Under the pieces are notes generated by a model, which did not search any database, was not told where the DNA came from, and was given only the letters and a program-made list of their open reading frames with translations. A stretch of 64,000 bases of DNA, taken from Muribaculaceae bacterium Isolate-110 (HZI) (GTDB lineage: Bacteria > Bacteroidota > Bacteroidia > Bacteroidales > Muribaculaceae). Shown piece after piece: positions 35,328 to 44,673 of this stretch (positions are counted from its first letter, which is position 1; the number at the start of each line of letters is the position of its first letter). The stretch spans positions 124,001 to 188,000 of the forward strand of contig RIBL01000003.1 of the NCBI GenBank assembly GCA_003762875.1, given 5' to 3'. The translations under genes and the position numbers were made by a program.

Positions 35328-35345
35328 CATGTTCTTTTTAGAGGT

Positions 35346-35864
35346 TTAATAAGTGATGAGCGATGACACCTCGGCCTCGGCGGGAAGGTTGGCGCGGCCG
35401 TTGAGAGCCGACAGCTCAATGATGAAGTTGATGTAAATCTTTTTAGGGTTCATCTGCTTCACGAGTTCATAGGCAGCAGCCATTGTGCCGCCGGTCGCGA
35501 GCACGTCGTCGTGTATCACCACGATGTCATCGGGGGTGATTGCATCGCGGTGAATCTCGATGGTGTCCTTGCCATACTCTTTGTCATACGAAGCCTGTAT
35601 GGTGTCGGCAGGCAACTTGCCGGGTTTGCGCACTGGCACAAATCCTGCACCGAGCTCAAAGGCCAGCATTGACCCGCCTATAAAGCCACGCGACTCGATA
35701 CCCACTACTTTAGTAACACCTTTGTCGCGGTAAAGTTGCGACAGGTCCCAGCCCACGATGTGCAGACCGCGGGGGTCTTTGAACAGCGTGGTGATGTCTC
35801 TGAAGATTACTCCCTTTTGGGGGAAGTCTACTACGTCACGGATGTGTGATTTCAGGTATTCCAT
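35346..35864 (-). CDS. apt: Adenine phosphoribosyltransferase
   Basis: The protein has 172 residues, the normal size. It has the APRT motifs IRDVVDFPQKGVIFRDITTLF, VVGIESRGFIGGSMLAFELGAGFVPVRKPGKLP and the PRPP-binding loop VVIHDDVLATGGTMAA. It salvages adenine to AMP in the cytosol. It is followed upstream by the parS site and mnmG. Confidence 0.95.
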   Translation of the reverse strand: MEYLKSHIRDVVDFPQKGVIFRDITTLFKDPRGLHIVGWDLSQLYRDKGVTKVVGIESRGFIGGSMLAFELGAGFVPVRKPGKLPADTIQASYDKEYGKDTIEIHRDAITPDDIVVIHDDVLATGGTMAAAYELVKQMNPKKIYINFIIELSALNGRANLPAEAEVSSLITY

Positions 35865-35946
35865 ATCTTATGTTTTTTGAATGTTATATTTTCTAATGAT
35901 GTTATCGTGTTAAAGTAAACAAAATCGCAGACAAAAAAGGTGCGAT

Positions 35947-35962
35947 TGTTCCACGTGAAACA
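35947..35962. other. parS centromere-like site
   Basis: TGTTCCACGTGAAACA is an exact match to the ParB-binding consensus TGTTNCACGTGAAACA, and the flanking AT and AT extend the palindrome. It lies in the 106-bp gap between mnmG (stop at 35971) and apt. ParB loaded at parS organises and segregates the origin region. The parAB genes are not in the window. Confidence 0.9.
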
Positions 35963-35970
35963 ATTTTTCG

Positions 35971-37851
35971 CTATCTTCCTAAGAGCAACAGCAGTATGTT
36001 GACATCAGCCGGAGATATACCCGGGATACGCGAAGCCTGCGCCACGGTTTCGGGGTCAATCTTCTCGAGCTTCTGACGAGCCTCGGTCGACAGTGCCTTG
36101 ACCGAAGCATAGTCGATCTTGCCGCGCAATTTGAGATTTTCAAGACGGTGGAGCTTCTCGGCATTGAGCTGCTCGCGCTTGATGTAGCCCTGATATTTCA
36201 TTAATATCTCGGCCGCCTCGACTATCTCCTCGCGACGGGCCTCTTCAATATTTTCATTGATATAACTGTCAAGCGCGGGCACTCCTTCACGCAGAAGCGC
36301 GAGGTTAAGCCCCGGACGTAACACGAGGTCTTCGAGCTTCACCCCCTGCTTGAGAGGCTGCTCGCCTCGCTCCTCAAGCCAAGGATTTACGAGGGCCGAC
36401 TTGACCGAATAAGAGCGGCAAAAATCTATCAGTCCGTCGCGCTGCTCACGCTTGGATAGCATGGCGGCATAACGCTCGTAGGTGGCAAGACCTATGGCAT
36501 GGCCTCGCGGAGTGAGACGCATATCGGCGTCATCTTGCCGCAGGAGTATACGGTGTTCGGCTCTCGATGTAAACATTCGGTAAGGCTCGTCGACCCCTTT
36601 GGTCACAAGGTCATCGATAAGCACTCCGATATATGCCTCGTCGCGCGCAAGAGTAAAAGGCTCGGCTCCCTGCACACTCAAAGCGGCGTTGGCTCCGGCC
36701 ACAAGCCCCTGCCCCGCGGCTTCCTCATAACCGGTGGTGCCGTTGACCTGACCTGCAAAATAGAGCCCTTTGACGAGCTTCGTCTCAAGTGTGTGATGAA
36801 GCTGCGTGGGGTCAAAAAAGTCATATTCTATCGCGTAACCCGGACGGAAAAGCATCACGTCACGCAGCGCGGGTATCGTCTCCAGAGCCTCAATCTGTAT
36901 GTTGATCGGGAGCGATGAAGAGAAGCCGTTGAGATAATATTCAGTGGTCGTCTCGCCCTCCGGCTCGAGAAAGAGCTGATGCTCGTTCTTGTCGGCGAAG
37001 GTCACTATTTTGGTCTCGATGCTGGGACAATAACGGGGACCGATACTTTGTATCTGGCCGTTGTAAAGCGGCGAGTCGGGCAGTCCGCGACGCAATATTT
37101 CATGGGTCTGCGTGTTGGTATAGACTGTGTGACACGCGCGTTGCGGAAGCTCTCGCGCCACATCGGAAAGATAGGAAAACTTGTGAAAATCATTGTCGCC
37201 TTCCTGCAGGGTGGTCATTGACCAGTCTACGGAACGGCCGTCGATACGCACAGGTGTACCGGTCTTCATGCGGTCGGTCGTAAAACCTAATTCACACAAC
37301 TGCTCCGTTAATCCATAGGCAGCAGGCTCGGCCACTCGGCCACCCTCGATTTTGACCGGACCGGTGTGCATGAGTCCATTGAGAAAGGTACCTGCCGTGA
37401 GCACCACGGCACGCGCCGAAAACTCCACTCCGAGTGCGGTGACGATGCCGCATACGCGTCCGTCATCCACCTTGACTGCCCTCACGGAGTCTTGCCACAT
37501 ATTGAGATTGGGAGTATTCTCGAGAGTCTCGCGCCACATCTGCGAGAATTTCATGCGGTCGCTTTGGGCACGCGGACTCCACATGGCCGGTCCCTTCGAA
37601 CGGTTGAGCATGCGAAACTGTATGGCCGTGCGGTCGGTAATGACACCGGTCATGCCGCCGAGCGCGTCAATCTCGCGTACTATCTGCCCCTTGGCTATAC
37701 CCCCTATGGCGGGATTACAGCTCATCTGGGCAATCTTGTTCATGTCCATAGTGACGAGCAGAGTCGACGCGCCCATGCGTGCGGCAGCATGTGCAGCCTC
37801 GCATCCGGCATGACCGGCTCCGATCACTATCACATCAAATGAAAATTTCAT
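35971..37851 (-). CDS. mnmG: tRNA uridine-5-carboxymethylaminomethyl modification enzyme MnmG (GidA)
   Basis: The protein has 626 residues. The FAD-binding start is DVIVIGAGHAGCEAAHAAARMG. GidA signatures CNPAIGGIAKGQIVREIDALGGMTG and GLYFAGQVNGTTGYEEAAGQGLVAGANAAL are present, and the C-terminal helical domain ends in IPGISPADVNILLLLLGR. With MnmE it installs cmnm5U at the wobble position of tRNAs. In many bacteria this gene is close to oriC, and here a parS site adjoins its 3' end. Confidence 0.97.
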   Translation of the reverse strand: MKFSFDVIVIGAGHAGCEAAHAAARMGASTLLVTMDMNKIAQMSCNPAIGGIAKGQIVREIDALGGMTGVITDRTAIQFRMLNRSKGPAMWSPRAQSDRMKFSQMWRETLENTPNLNMWQDSVRAVKVDDGRVCGIVTALGVEFSARAVVLTAGTFLNGLMHTGPVKIEGGRVAEPAAYGLTEQLCELGFTTDRMKTGTPVRIDGRSVDWSMTTLQEGDNDFHKFSYLSDVARELPQRACHTVYTNTQTHEILRRGLPDSPLYNGQIQSIGPRYCPSIETKIVTFADKNEHQLFLEPEGETTTEYYLNGFSSSLPINIQIEALETIPALRDVMLFRPGYAIEYDFFDPTQLHHTLETKLVKGLYFAGQVNGTTGYEEAAGQGLVAGANAALSVQGAEPFTLARDEAYIGVLIDDLVTKGVDEPYRMFTSRAEHRILLRQDDADMRLTPRGHAIGLATYERYAAMLSKREQRDGLIDFCRSYSVKSALVNPWLEERGEQPLKQGVKLEDLVLRPGLNLALLREGVPALDSYINENIEEARREEIVEAAEILMKYQGYIKREQLNAEKLHRLENLKLRGKIDYASVKALSTEARQKLEKIDPETVAQASRIPGISPADVNILLLLLGR

Positions 37852-37961
37852 ATATAGCGAATTTCAGATATATTCCGAATGGAAAGAGACACACCACAGG
37901 CTCCTCACTCCGCCGCATAAACTGTGTCGGAGCATCCCGGGGCGTGTTCGTCATGCCGACA

Positions 37962-38390
37962 CTACATCTGCTCCAGAAGAGCGAGGGCCTCGTTTTCGTG
38001 ACGCTCCATAATCTCACGCTCACCCGGGCCCTTGTCATTGATGCCGCAGAGGTGAAGCACCCCGTGGACAATCACACGGCGCAACTCGGTGGCATAGTCC
38101 GCCCCCACCGTCTCGGCATTGGTTGCCACGGTGTCGAGCGAGATAAACATATCGCCGCTGATACGACGTCCGCGCGTGTAGTCAAAGGTTATAATGTCGG
38201 TATAATAATCGTGCTGTAAAAACTGACGGTTGACCTCGATGATTTTCTCATCATCACAAAAGATATAAGTCAACGGCCCGAGTATGCGGTCATGCCTCCG
38301 GGCCACTTCGTCAACCCAGCGTCCCAACTTCTCCGTGTCAATATCAGGCATCGGAGTCTGCGCGTCAGTGAGCCATTGTATATCGTTCAT
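37962..38390 (-). CDS. ybeY: Endoribonuclease YbeY
   Basis: The protein has 142 residues. It carries the metal motif HGVLHLCGINDKGPGE (HxxxHLxGxD/NH-type; the third ligand position varies) and the preceding DIITFDYTRGRRISGDMFIS. It is needed for 16S rRNA 3' maturation and ribosome quality control. A perfect TAACTTTG ends 5 nt before the ATG, so the transcript is probably leaderless. Confidence 0.92.
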   Translation of the reverse strand: MNDIQWLTDAQTPMPDIDTEKLGRWVDEVARRHDRILGPLTYIFCDDEKIIEVNRQFLQHDYYTDIITFDYTRGRRISGDMFISLDTVATNAETVGADYATELRRVIVHGVLHLCGINDKGPGEREIMERHENEALALLEQM

Positions 38391-38395
38391 GAGAG

Positions 38396-38403
38396 CAAAG
38401 TTA
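38396..38403 (-). promoter_or_regulatory. -7 element of ybeY promoter
   Basis: TAACTTTG on the minus strand, 5 nt before the ybeY ATG. No clear -33 at 19-21 bp. Confidence 0.55.
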
Positions 38404-38476
38404 GTGAAAATTTGGAGAGCTTGGCCGCTACGGAGCCAACTTTTTTATTTCACCAAAAATCCCGAACAAAAAATCT

Positions 38477-38511
38477 CGGCCCAACACGCTATATATTAAC
38501 GCATTGAGCCG
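38477..38511 (-). terminator. Terminator after the DUF4254 gene
   Basis: On the minus strand CGGCTCAA (38511-38504) pairs with TTGGGCCG (38484-38477) with one G-U pair. It is followed by AGATTTTTTG, a T-run. Confidence 0.6.
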
Positions 38512-38605
38512 ATTTTAACCCTCTGAGATTTTAATATTCACAGCCTCACGTGGGTGTGGAGGCAAAATCTCGGATGCATTTTGTTAAAATATGTAAAACC
38601 GATTT

Positions 38606-39211
38606 TTACTTACCTTTATATAAAACCGGATTTGTATCGGCGTCATTATACATCTTCATCTGCCGATACACCTTCATATATTTTATGCCGGCGGCGATGT
38701 CGTCGAGCAGAGTGTCGATCGCAGTGGTGAGGTCGACCTGCTGCTGGAGGAGGATATTGAGTTTAGCCTCACACTTGGCTTTATGTTCGGCCGACGCATC
38801 CGGGCGGCCCACCTCGGCAGCCATATGATAAATCTTCAGCGCGAGTATCGACAGACGGTCGAGAGCCCAGGCGGGTGACTCAGTGTTGATAGTAGCCGAA
38901 GCAAGCGGTTTGACATCGGCATACTTCTCGCGGAAGTAAGTGTCAATCTCCTCCACCATATCTGTACGGTCCTGATTGGAGCGGTCAATGCGACGTTTGA
39001 GCGCGAGTGCGGCCACCGGGTCAATCTCCGGGTCACGGATTATATCCTCGAGATGCCACTGCACGGCATCAATCCAATTTTTGGCAAACAGTGTATGCTC
39101 TATAGTACCCTCGGCATAAGGATTCTCGACCACAGCGTCTACACGGTCGGTCTCGTGATACTTCTTTGTCGTCGCAAAGAAAATATCGTAATAGTTTTGG
39201 GCAAGTTTCAT
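38606..39211 (-). CDS. DUF4254 family protein
   Basis: The protein has 201 residues and is almost wholly helical. It matches the Bacteroidetes DUF4254 pattern: HTLFAKNWIDAVQWHLEDIIRDP, KRRIDRSNQDRTDMVEEID, SPAWALDRLSILALKIYHM. The polar stretch RRIDRSNQDRTDMVE is typical of this family. It is cytosolic, of unknown function, and often near glycosyltransferase genes elsewhere. A near-consensus promoter (CAAATTTG) lies upstream, and the gene has its own terminator at 38477-38511. Confidence 0.8.
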   Translation of the reverse strand: MKLAQNYYDIFFATTKKYHETDRVDAVVENPYAEGTIEHTLFAKNWIDAVQWHLEDIIRDPEIDPVAALALKRRIDRSNQDRTDMVEEIDTYFREKYADVKPLASATINTESPAWALDRLSILALKIYHMAAEVGRPDASAEHKAKCEAKLNILLQQQVDLTTAIDTLLDDIAAGIKYMKVYRQMKMYNDADTNPVLYKGK

Positions 39212-39286
39212 GCGAAAAACATTTAAGGTTAATGTCTATGTGCAAATTTGCGAAAAATAATCTCAAAAACCAAACGAAAAATTGAT

Positions 39287-39294
39287 TACCTTTG
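39287..39294 (+). promoter_or_regulatory. -7 element upstream of the radical SAM gene
   Basis: A perfect TACCTTTG. The start codon at 39503 is 208 nt away, and the leader between them consists of hairpin repeats. No good -33. Confidence 0.5.
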
Positions 39295-39302
39295 TAAAAA
39301 AC

Positions 39303-39495
39303 TTGGCTTTCAGCCAAAGGTTATAAGGTTATTACTTGCCCTACGGGCAAAGGTTATGAGGTTATAAGGTTAAAGACATATAACCGTATTACTCTATAAT
39401 CTTATAACCTTTGGCTGAAAGCCAAACAATAACCAACTCAATAACCTTTGCCCGTGGGGCAACTAATAACCTCATAACCTTTGGCTGAAAGCCAA
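39303..39495. repeat. Cluster of R1 hairpin repeats, five copies in two orientations
   Basis: Stem/loop/stem positions: TTGGCT-TTC-AGCCAA 39303-39317; TTGCCC-TAC-GGGCAA 39336-39350; TTTGGCT-GAA-AGCCAAA 39410-39426; TTGCCC-GTG-GGGCAA 39448-39462; TTGGCT-GAA-AGCCAA 39481-39495. The first two are followed by AGGTTATAAGG-like words (reverse), the last three preceded by ATAACCT words (forward). Stem sequences differ but stay complementary. The last copy ends 7 nt before the radical SAM ATG. Confidence 0.8.
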
Positions 39496-39502
39496 GTAAA
39501 AT

Positions 39503-40282
39503 ATGCAGACTGTATTATTTCATTCAACGATATTCGGGCCCATACATTCACGCCGACTGGGCGTATCGCTCGGAGTAAACCTAACGCCCAATGACGGCAA
39601 AGTATGCACCTTTGACTGCCTATATTGCGAGGCCGGTTTCAACGCCCAAGGCACCGGCACCACAGGTCTGCCCCCGCGCGAGAAAGTCGCCCGACTGCTC
39701 GAGCAGAAACTCTCCGAAATGAAAGCTGCCGGAAGCCCGCTCGACGTAATCACCTTCTCGGGCAACGGAGAGCCTACCGTCCATCCCGACTTTCCGGGAA
39801 TAATCGACGATACCATCCGCATACGCGACAAATACTATCCCGAAGCTAAGGTAAGCGTCCTGAGCAATGCCACCCGCATCGACCGGCCCGAAATATTTAA
39901 AGCATTACTTAAAGTCGATAATAACATTCTCAAGCTCGACTCAGCCCTCACTCCCACCATCCGACAGGTCGACCGCCCTACCCTACCCCACCTCGACGCA
40001 GACACTATTATTGAAAATCTCACCCGTTTCGGCACCGACTGCATAGTCCAGACCATGCTGCTGCGGGGCGAATATGACGGAAAACCTATTGACAACACCA
40101 CCCCCGAGGAAATCGACGCTCTCATCGAGGCCTATCGCCGCATAGGTCCGCGCGAAGTGATGATATACTCCATCGACCGCGCCACCCCTGCCCGACAGCT
40201 TGTCAAAGTGCCACGCGAAGAGCTCGAGGTCATCGGCTCGCGCATCACCGCTGAAACCGGCATTCCCGTACAGATAGCCTGA
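39503..40282 (+). CDS. Radical SAM protein
   Basis: The protein has 259 residues. The 4Fe-4S cluster motif is CTFDCLYC (CxxxCxxC) near residue 35, followed by the glycine-rich ITFSGNGEPTVHPDF (SAM-binding GGE-like motif) and KVSVLSNATRIDRPEIFKALLKVDNNILKLDSA. The start FGPIHSRRLGVSLGVNL is typical of a subfamily annotated only as radical SAM, near the wyosine-type TYW1 group. Substrate unknown. It is followed by the S66 peptidase gene 53 bp later. Confidence 0.85.
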   Translation: MQTVLFHSTIFGPIHSRRLGVSLGVNLTPNDGKVCTFDCLYCEAGFNAQGTGTTGLPPREKVARLLEQKLSEMKAAGSPLDVITFSGNGEPTVHPDFPGIIDDTIRIRDKYYPEAKVSVLSNATRIDRPEIFKALLKVDNNILKLDSALTPTIRQVDRPTLPHLDADTIIENLTRFGTDCIVQTMLLRGEYDGKPIDNTTPEEIDALIEAYRRIGPREVMIYSIDRATPARQLVKVPREELEVIGSRITAETGIPVQIA

Positions 40283-40335
40283 TATAACCAAAAAACATTC
40301 GGCTCTTTCGCCCCATCAGCCCCACCCTCCTGACA

Positions 40336-41241
40336 ATGGACATCCTCACCCCGCGCCCGCTTCGTCACGGCGACCGTATAGCAGTGCTCTCCCCATCGAG
40401 CATCATCAAACCACAGACAGTCTACAACGCCCTGCCCATCCTTGCCGACCGCGGCTGGGTGACCTATGTAGGCGAGCATACGTTTGACCGCCACGGCACC
40501 TATGCCGGCACCGACGACGCCCGCTATACCGACCTCGAGACAGCCCTGCTCGACCCCGACACTCGTGCCATCATATGCTCGCGCGGCGGCTACGGGGCCG
40601 TCCACCTGCTTGAGCGGCTCGACCGTCTGCCTCTGCGCGACGACCCCAAATGGATTGTGGGCTACTCCGACATATCGGCCCTCCACGCACTCATGTCAAA
40701 GCACGGCATAGAGTCAATCCACGCCCCGATGTGCAGACACATAGCCTCACACAAAGGCAAAGACGACGACTCGCTCCGGCTCTTCTCGCTGCTCGAGGGC
40801 ACACGCCGTGACGTGACACTCTCCCCCAACCGTCACAACCGCCACGGACGCGTCACGGGACGTCTGCTCGGCGGAAATCTCGCGGTAATAGCCGGACTCA
40901 TCTCCACACCCTTTGACGCACTCAGGCCCGACACAATCCTCTTTATCGAAGATATAGCCGAGCCTGTATATAAAATCGAACGTATGCTCTATAACCTGCG
41001 GCTCAACGGCACGCTAAGTTCACTGCGAGGACTGATCGTAGGCCGTTTCACAGACTACACGCCCGGAGCCGACGACGAGACCATGGAACAGATGATAGCC
41101 CGCATGGTCAGCGCGTATGACTATCCCGTAGCCTTCGGAGTGCCTGTCGGTCATGTCGACCACAACATACCTCTCGTATGCTCCTCGACAGTAACCCTCG
41201 ACATCACCCCCTCCGCAACGACAATACACTACGAGGCCTAA
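40336..41241 (+). CDS. Peptidase S66, muramoyltetrapeptide (LD-)carboxypeptidase
   Basis: The protein has 301 residues. The nucleophile serine lies in IVGYSDISALHAL, the Glu in FIEDIAEPVYKIERML and the His in GVPVGHVDHNIPL, the Ser-Glu-His triad of family S66. SRGGYGAVHLLERLD precedes it. It removes the terminal D-Ala from tetrapeptide muropeptides in cell-wall recycling. No signal peptide is seen, consistent with a cytosolic LdcA. Confidence 0.9.
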   Translation: MDILTPRPLRHGDRIAVLSPSSIIKPQTVYNALPILADRGWVTYVGEHTFDRHGTYAGTDDARYTDLETALLDPDTRAIICSRGGYGAVHLLERLDRLPLRDDPKWIVGYSDISALHALMSKHGIESIHAPMCRHIASHKGKDDDSLRLFSLLEGTRRDVTLSPNRHNRHGRVTGRLLGGNLAVIAGLISTPFDALRPDTILFIEDIAEPVYKIERMLYNLRLNGTLSSLRGLIVGRFTDYTPGADDETMEQMIARMVSAYDYPVAFGVPVGHVDHNIPLVCSSTVTLDITPSATTIHYEA

Positions 41242-41311
41242 AGGGATGTTTAATAGAGAATTATAACCAATCCATTAGCCACAAAAAGCCAAGATAGCCA
41301 AGTATCCCGCC

Positions 41312-42448
41312 TCACTCCCTCTTGCTCAGCGCGAAGAGCATCACAGCCCCCACCGCCGCAAAAGGAATACCGACAAGAGCCGGAGACGCCAGGCCGAAAC
41401 CATGCTGTATGGCCAGGCCGCCGAGAGCAGCCGACATCGCGTTTGACACATTAAACGCGATCTGTATTCCGGCCCCGCCGAGCATCTCGCCACCCTTGGC
41501 AAACCTCACTATTATATATTGCAACGGACCGCCGATGCCAAAGAGGCCGGCAGTAGCGACAAACATCAGTATGAGCGACGGCACCTTCATCGACACACAC
41601 AGATACACTGCCGCCATTACAAACACCAGTGCCGCCGATATACACCCCGTCACGACCGAAGCCTTGTAACGGTCGGCCAGCTTGCCCGAAAGCATATTGC
41701 CGACCACCATGCCAGCTCCGGCTATCACCATGACCCAGCTCATCGACGGCGTGGAAAATCCAGTGACCCTGGTCATAATCGGCTCTATGTAACTGAACCA
41801 GCAGTATACACTCGCCTGTCCGAAAAACACGCCTCCATATATCAGCCACGGAGCCGCGTTGCGCAGAAATCTGAATTGTCCCTTGATACCGCTGTCGGGC
41901 AGCGGAGCAAGATAAGGCAACCACACGCGTATGCACACCAGCGACAGCAATCCCACCGTCGCAACTATGCCGAAAGCCACTCGCCAGCCAAAGAGATTAC
42001 ATACAAACGTGGCCGACGGCACTCCGAAAAGATTGGCTATGGTCATGCCGCCGACAAGCACCGCCACTGCCTGCGCGCCGTGACCCTTCTCGGCAAGACG
42101 GGCACACACTATGGCCCCGGCACCGAAAAATGCACCGTGAGGCAAGCCCGATACAAACCTTGCACATAACAACGTCACATAACCCGGCGACAATGCTACC
42201 CCGAGATTTCCAACAAATATCACCGCACTCAGTAGAAGCATAAGCCGCTTCAACGGCATGCGGCGCAACACGATGAGCATCGGTGCGCCCACAGCCACTC
42301 CGAGCGAATAAGCCGAAATCAGATGCCCGGCCTCGGTGATGCTTACTCCCACTCCCGATGCCACCTCGCCAAGTACTCCCATCATGCCAAACTCGGCTAT
42401 CCCAAGCGCGAACGTGCCGATGGCAAGCGCGTATAAACCTTTATTCAT
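41312..42448 (-). CDS. MFS exporter, AraJ-like
   Basis: The protein has 378 residues and twelve hydrophobic segments. The first, LYALAIGTFALGIAEFGMMGVL, and LISAYSLGVAVGAPML with LRRMPLKRLML between helices 2 and 3 fit the drug/sugar efflux (DHA1, AraJ/YdhP) branch. It probably exports sugars or small drugs by proton antiport; the substrate is unknown. A full promoter lies 32 nt upstream of the ATG. Confidence 0.88.
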   Translation of the reverse strand: MNKGLYALAIGTFALGIAEFGMMGVLGEVASGVGVSITEAGHLISAYSLGVAVGAPMLIVLRRMPLKRLMLLLSAVIFVGNLGVALSPGYVTLLCARFVSGLPHGAFFGAGAIVCARLAEKGHGAQAVAVLVGGMTIANLFGVPSATFVCNLFGWRVAFGIVATVGLLSLVCIRVWLPYLAPLPDSGIKGQFRFLRNAAPWLIYGGVFFGQASVYCWFSYIEPIMTRVTGFSTPSMSWVMVIAGAGMVVGNMLSGKLADRYKASVVTGCISAALVFVMAAVYLCVSMKVPSLILMFVATAGLFGIGGPLQYIIVRFAKGGEMLGGAGIQIAFNVSNAMSAALGGLAIQHGFGLASPALVGIPFAAVGAVMLFALSKRE

Positions 42449-42480
42449 TACCTATTGAGAACCTTAAAATTTTTCGGCTG

Positions 42481-42513
42481 CAAAGTTAGCCACAAAAACA
42501 CACAAATCTCAAA
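42481..42513 (-). promoter_or_regulatory. Promoter of the MFS exporter gene
   Basis: On the minus strand TTTG (42513-42510), 21 bp, TAACTTTG (42488-42481), then 32 nt to the ATG. Confidence 0.75.
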
Positions 42514-42533
42514 AAATTCCAGCCAAAAAACAT

Positions 42534-42568
42534 GAGTACGGAAGTTAAAAATTTCTACTCCCGTACTC
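42534..42568 (-). terminator. Terminator after the GH97 gene
   Basis: GAGTACGG (42534-42541) pairs with CCGTACTC (42561-42568). On the minus strand it is followed by ATGTTTTTTGG, a T-run; on the plus strand by GGTTTTTTA, so it may work both ways. Confidence 0.7.
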
Positions 42569-42599
42569 CTGGTTTTTTATCAATTTTGCGTCTGTTGTA

Positions 42600-44579
42600 T
42601 CACTCTATTTTCAAGGCAAACCCTCCACCCGGAGCGAGATGGACTGACAGAGGCGACCCCTGCGACAGTGTAATCTCACTGCGACGGTAATCGCGGCCGC
42701 TGCGATGAGCATTAACTCCGTCGGCAAACATTATGGCCTTATGAGAACCTTGAGAAAGGAATGAGAGGTCTACGGCAAGGTCGCGCGGAGTCTTGTCGGT
42801 AATGCCGCCAACATACCACGTAGTCCCCTTTCGGCGGGCTGTCACTATATATTCGCCCATAGAGGCGGCGAGAACGCGTGTCTCGTCCCATGTGGTGGGT
42901 ACCTCGGCGATAAAGTCGGTACACTCCTGCTCACGCATATAATTGGACGGCGTGTCACACAGCATGTTGACCGGCGAGTCAAACACCATATAGAGAGCCA
43001 ACTGATGACAGCGTGTGCCCTGGCTCATAGGCTCGTTGTGACATGGATAATAGTTGCCGGGAGCGGCGTTGCGCATGGCTCCCTGAGTGTAGTCAAGCGG
43101 GCCGGCGACCTGACGCAGAAACGGCACCATGACATTATATTTCAGATGGTCGCAGTCCTTGTCGGCCCACTTCATGTTTTCAAGACCAAACACCCCCTCG
43201 AAGTTGAGCAGATTGGGATAAGTGCGGTTGAGACCGGCGGGTTTGTACATGCCGTGAAGGTCAAGCACGAGACGATGACGCGCGGCAGTCTCGGCGGCGC
43301 GAGCTATAAATTCGGTAAGCGGCTGGTCATCACGGTTCATGAAATCGACCTTGAAACCCTTTATACCCATATCGGCATAATGCTTGCACACTCGCTCCAT
43401 ATCCTTGTCAAAAGCACGGTATCCGGCCCATAGTATGAGTCCGACATTACGGTCGGAGGCATATTTTATGAGCATCGGCAGGTCGATATTGTCATTGACC
43501 TTAAAAAGATCGGCATTGTCATTGTCCGACCATCCATCGTCAAGAATCACATACTCTATACCGTTTTTTGACGCAAAATCTATGTAGTACTTATATGTAT
43601 CGTTATTGATGCCGCTCACAAAGTCCACGCCGTCGATATTCCAGTCATTCCACCAGTCCCACGCCACTTTGCCCGGACGTATCCACGAGATGTCCTGTAT
43701 TTTTGAGGGTGCGGCAAGCAGATAGGTCATGTCAGTGGCGGCAAGGTCTTTGTCGTCGGCTGTGACCACGGCCATGCGCCACGGCAGCTCGCGCGGCCCG
43801 TCGACCTTAGCTATATAATTCTCCACATCCTTGACCATCAACTGTATGTAGCCTCCTGACTCGATCTCGCTCGGATAGGGAGGAAAGACACCTTTGAGAG
43901 TGGTGGACGGAGCTGTCGAGTTGAGATACAAGCCCGGATAATTGTCAAGCCCCGACTCGGAGATACACACTTTCACCCCCTCGGGACGCTCAACGACAAG
44001 CGGCAGAAAGGCAAGTCGGGCATTGTTGAGCTGCGACAATGGTGCTTGGGTATACATGTTTTCAAACGAGTTGGAAAACTGCGACCGGAAGTCTCCGTCA
44101 TTACCCGTAGCCACATAGGGGACAGCCGTCATGGCATCGTCGGGAAACTGAAACTCAACGGTCTCGGATAGAATCTCAAACGGTTTCTTCTCACGGGTCA
44201 CAAACCTGTAGGCCACGCCGTCGTTGAAAGCCCTGAACTCCACGCTCCAGTTTTTACCGAGCCCGAGAGTCAGTCCGTTATAGTTTTCACGGATGCTGTC
44301 GGCACGATAGAAAGGCGAGGCCATCATGCGGTCGACACTGCCTCGCCAGGCGCGTTTCACTTTGACACGTTCACCCACCACACTGCCGTCCGACAGCGTG
44401 AGGCCGAGTTGCGAGGGCGCAAAAGCCACTACACCGTCACGTTCCACACTCCATGTGAGCCGGTCGGAGGCGGCAATTGTGGCGGTAATGTGTCCGTCAG
44501 GCGACGAGAGGCGATACTCCACTCCTCCTGCATTCATGGCCATAGCTGCCATGAACCACATCAAAACTACTTTTTTCAT
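42600..44579 (-). CDS. Glycoside hydrolase family 97, probable alpha-galactosidase or alpha-glucosidase
   Basis: The protein has 659 residues from ATG 44579, giving signal peptide MKKVVLMWFMAAMAMNAGG. The N-terminal GH97 super-sandwich (about 20-270) is followed by the barrel with WDWWNDWNIDGVDF, YVILDDGWSD, GIKGFKVDFMNRDDQ and LNFEGVFGLENMKW, and by a C-terminal beta domain. The Asp in KVDFM falls where retaining GH97 alpha-galactosidases have their nucleophile, whereas inverting SusB-type alpha-glucosidases use a Glu base elsewhere; this leans to the retaining type. It acts in the periplasm on alpha-linked sugars. No SusC/D pair is adjacent. Confidence 0.9.
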   Translation of the reverse strand: MKKVVLMWFMAAMAMNAGGVEYRLSSPDGHITATIAASDRLTWSVERDGVVAFAPSQLGLTLSDGSVVGERVKVKRAWRGSVDRMMASPFYRADSIRENYNGLTLGLGKNWSVEFRAFNDGVAYRFVTREKKPFEILSETVEFQFPDDAMTAVPYVATGNDGDFRSQFSNSFENMYTQAPLSQLNNARLAFLPLVVERPEGVKVCISESGLDNYPGLYLNSTAPSTTLKGVFPPYPSEIESGGYIQLMVKDVENYIAKVDGPRELPWRMAVVTADDKDLAATDMTYLLAAPSKIQDISWIRPGKVAWDWWNDWNIDGVDFVSGINNDTYKYYIDFASKNGIEYVILDDGWSDNDNADLFKVNDNIDLPMLIKYASDRNVGLILWAGYRAFDKDMERVCKHYADMGIKGFKVDFMNRDDQPLTEFIARAAETAARHRLVLDLHGMYKPAGLNRTYPNLLNFEGVFGLENMKWADKDCDHLKYNVMVPFLRQVAGPLDYTQGAMRNAAPGNYYPCHNEPMSQGTRCHQLALYMVFDSPVNMLCDTPSNYMREQECTDFIAEVPTTWDETRVLAASMGEYIVTARRKGTTWYVGGITDKTPRDLAVDLSFLSQGSHKAIMFADGVNAHRSGRDYRRSEITLSQGSPLSVHLAPGGGFALKIE

Positions 44580-44615
44580 GATAATTGTACCTGAATAATA
44601 CAACAAAGGCTCCTA

Positions 44616-44635
44616 AAAGTCCGACAAAAGACTTT
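44616..44635 (-). terminator. Weak hairpin after frr
   Basis: AAAGTC (44616-44621) and GACTTT (44630-44635) form a 6-bp stem with an 8-nt loop, downstream of the leftward frr. Short, with no long T-run. Confidence 0.35.
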
Positions 44636-44673
44636 CAAGAACCCTTATTGACGAATGATATATTCTATTATGA

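Noticed and set aside
39303-39495. Possible CRISPR array
   Set aside because: The repeats occur in both orientations at irregular spacing, the stems vary, there are no spacers of constant length, and there are no cas genes.
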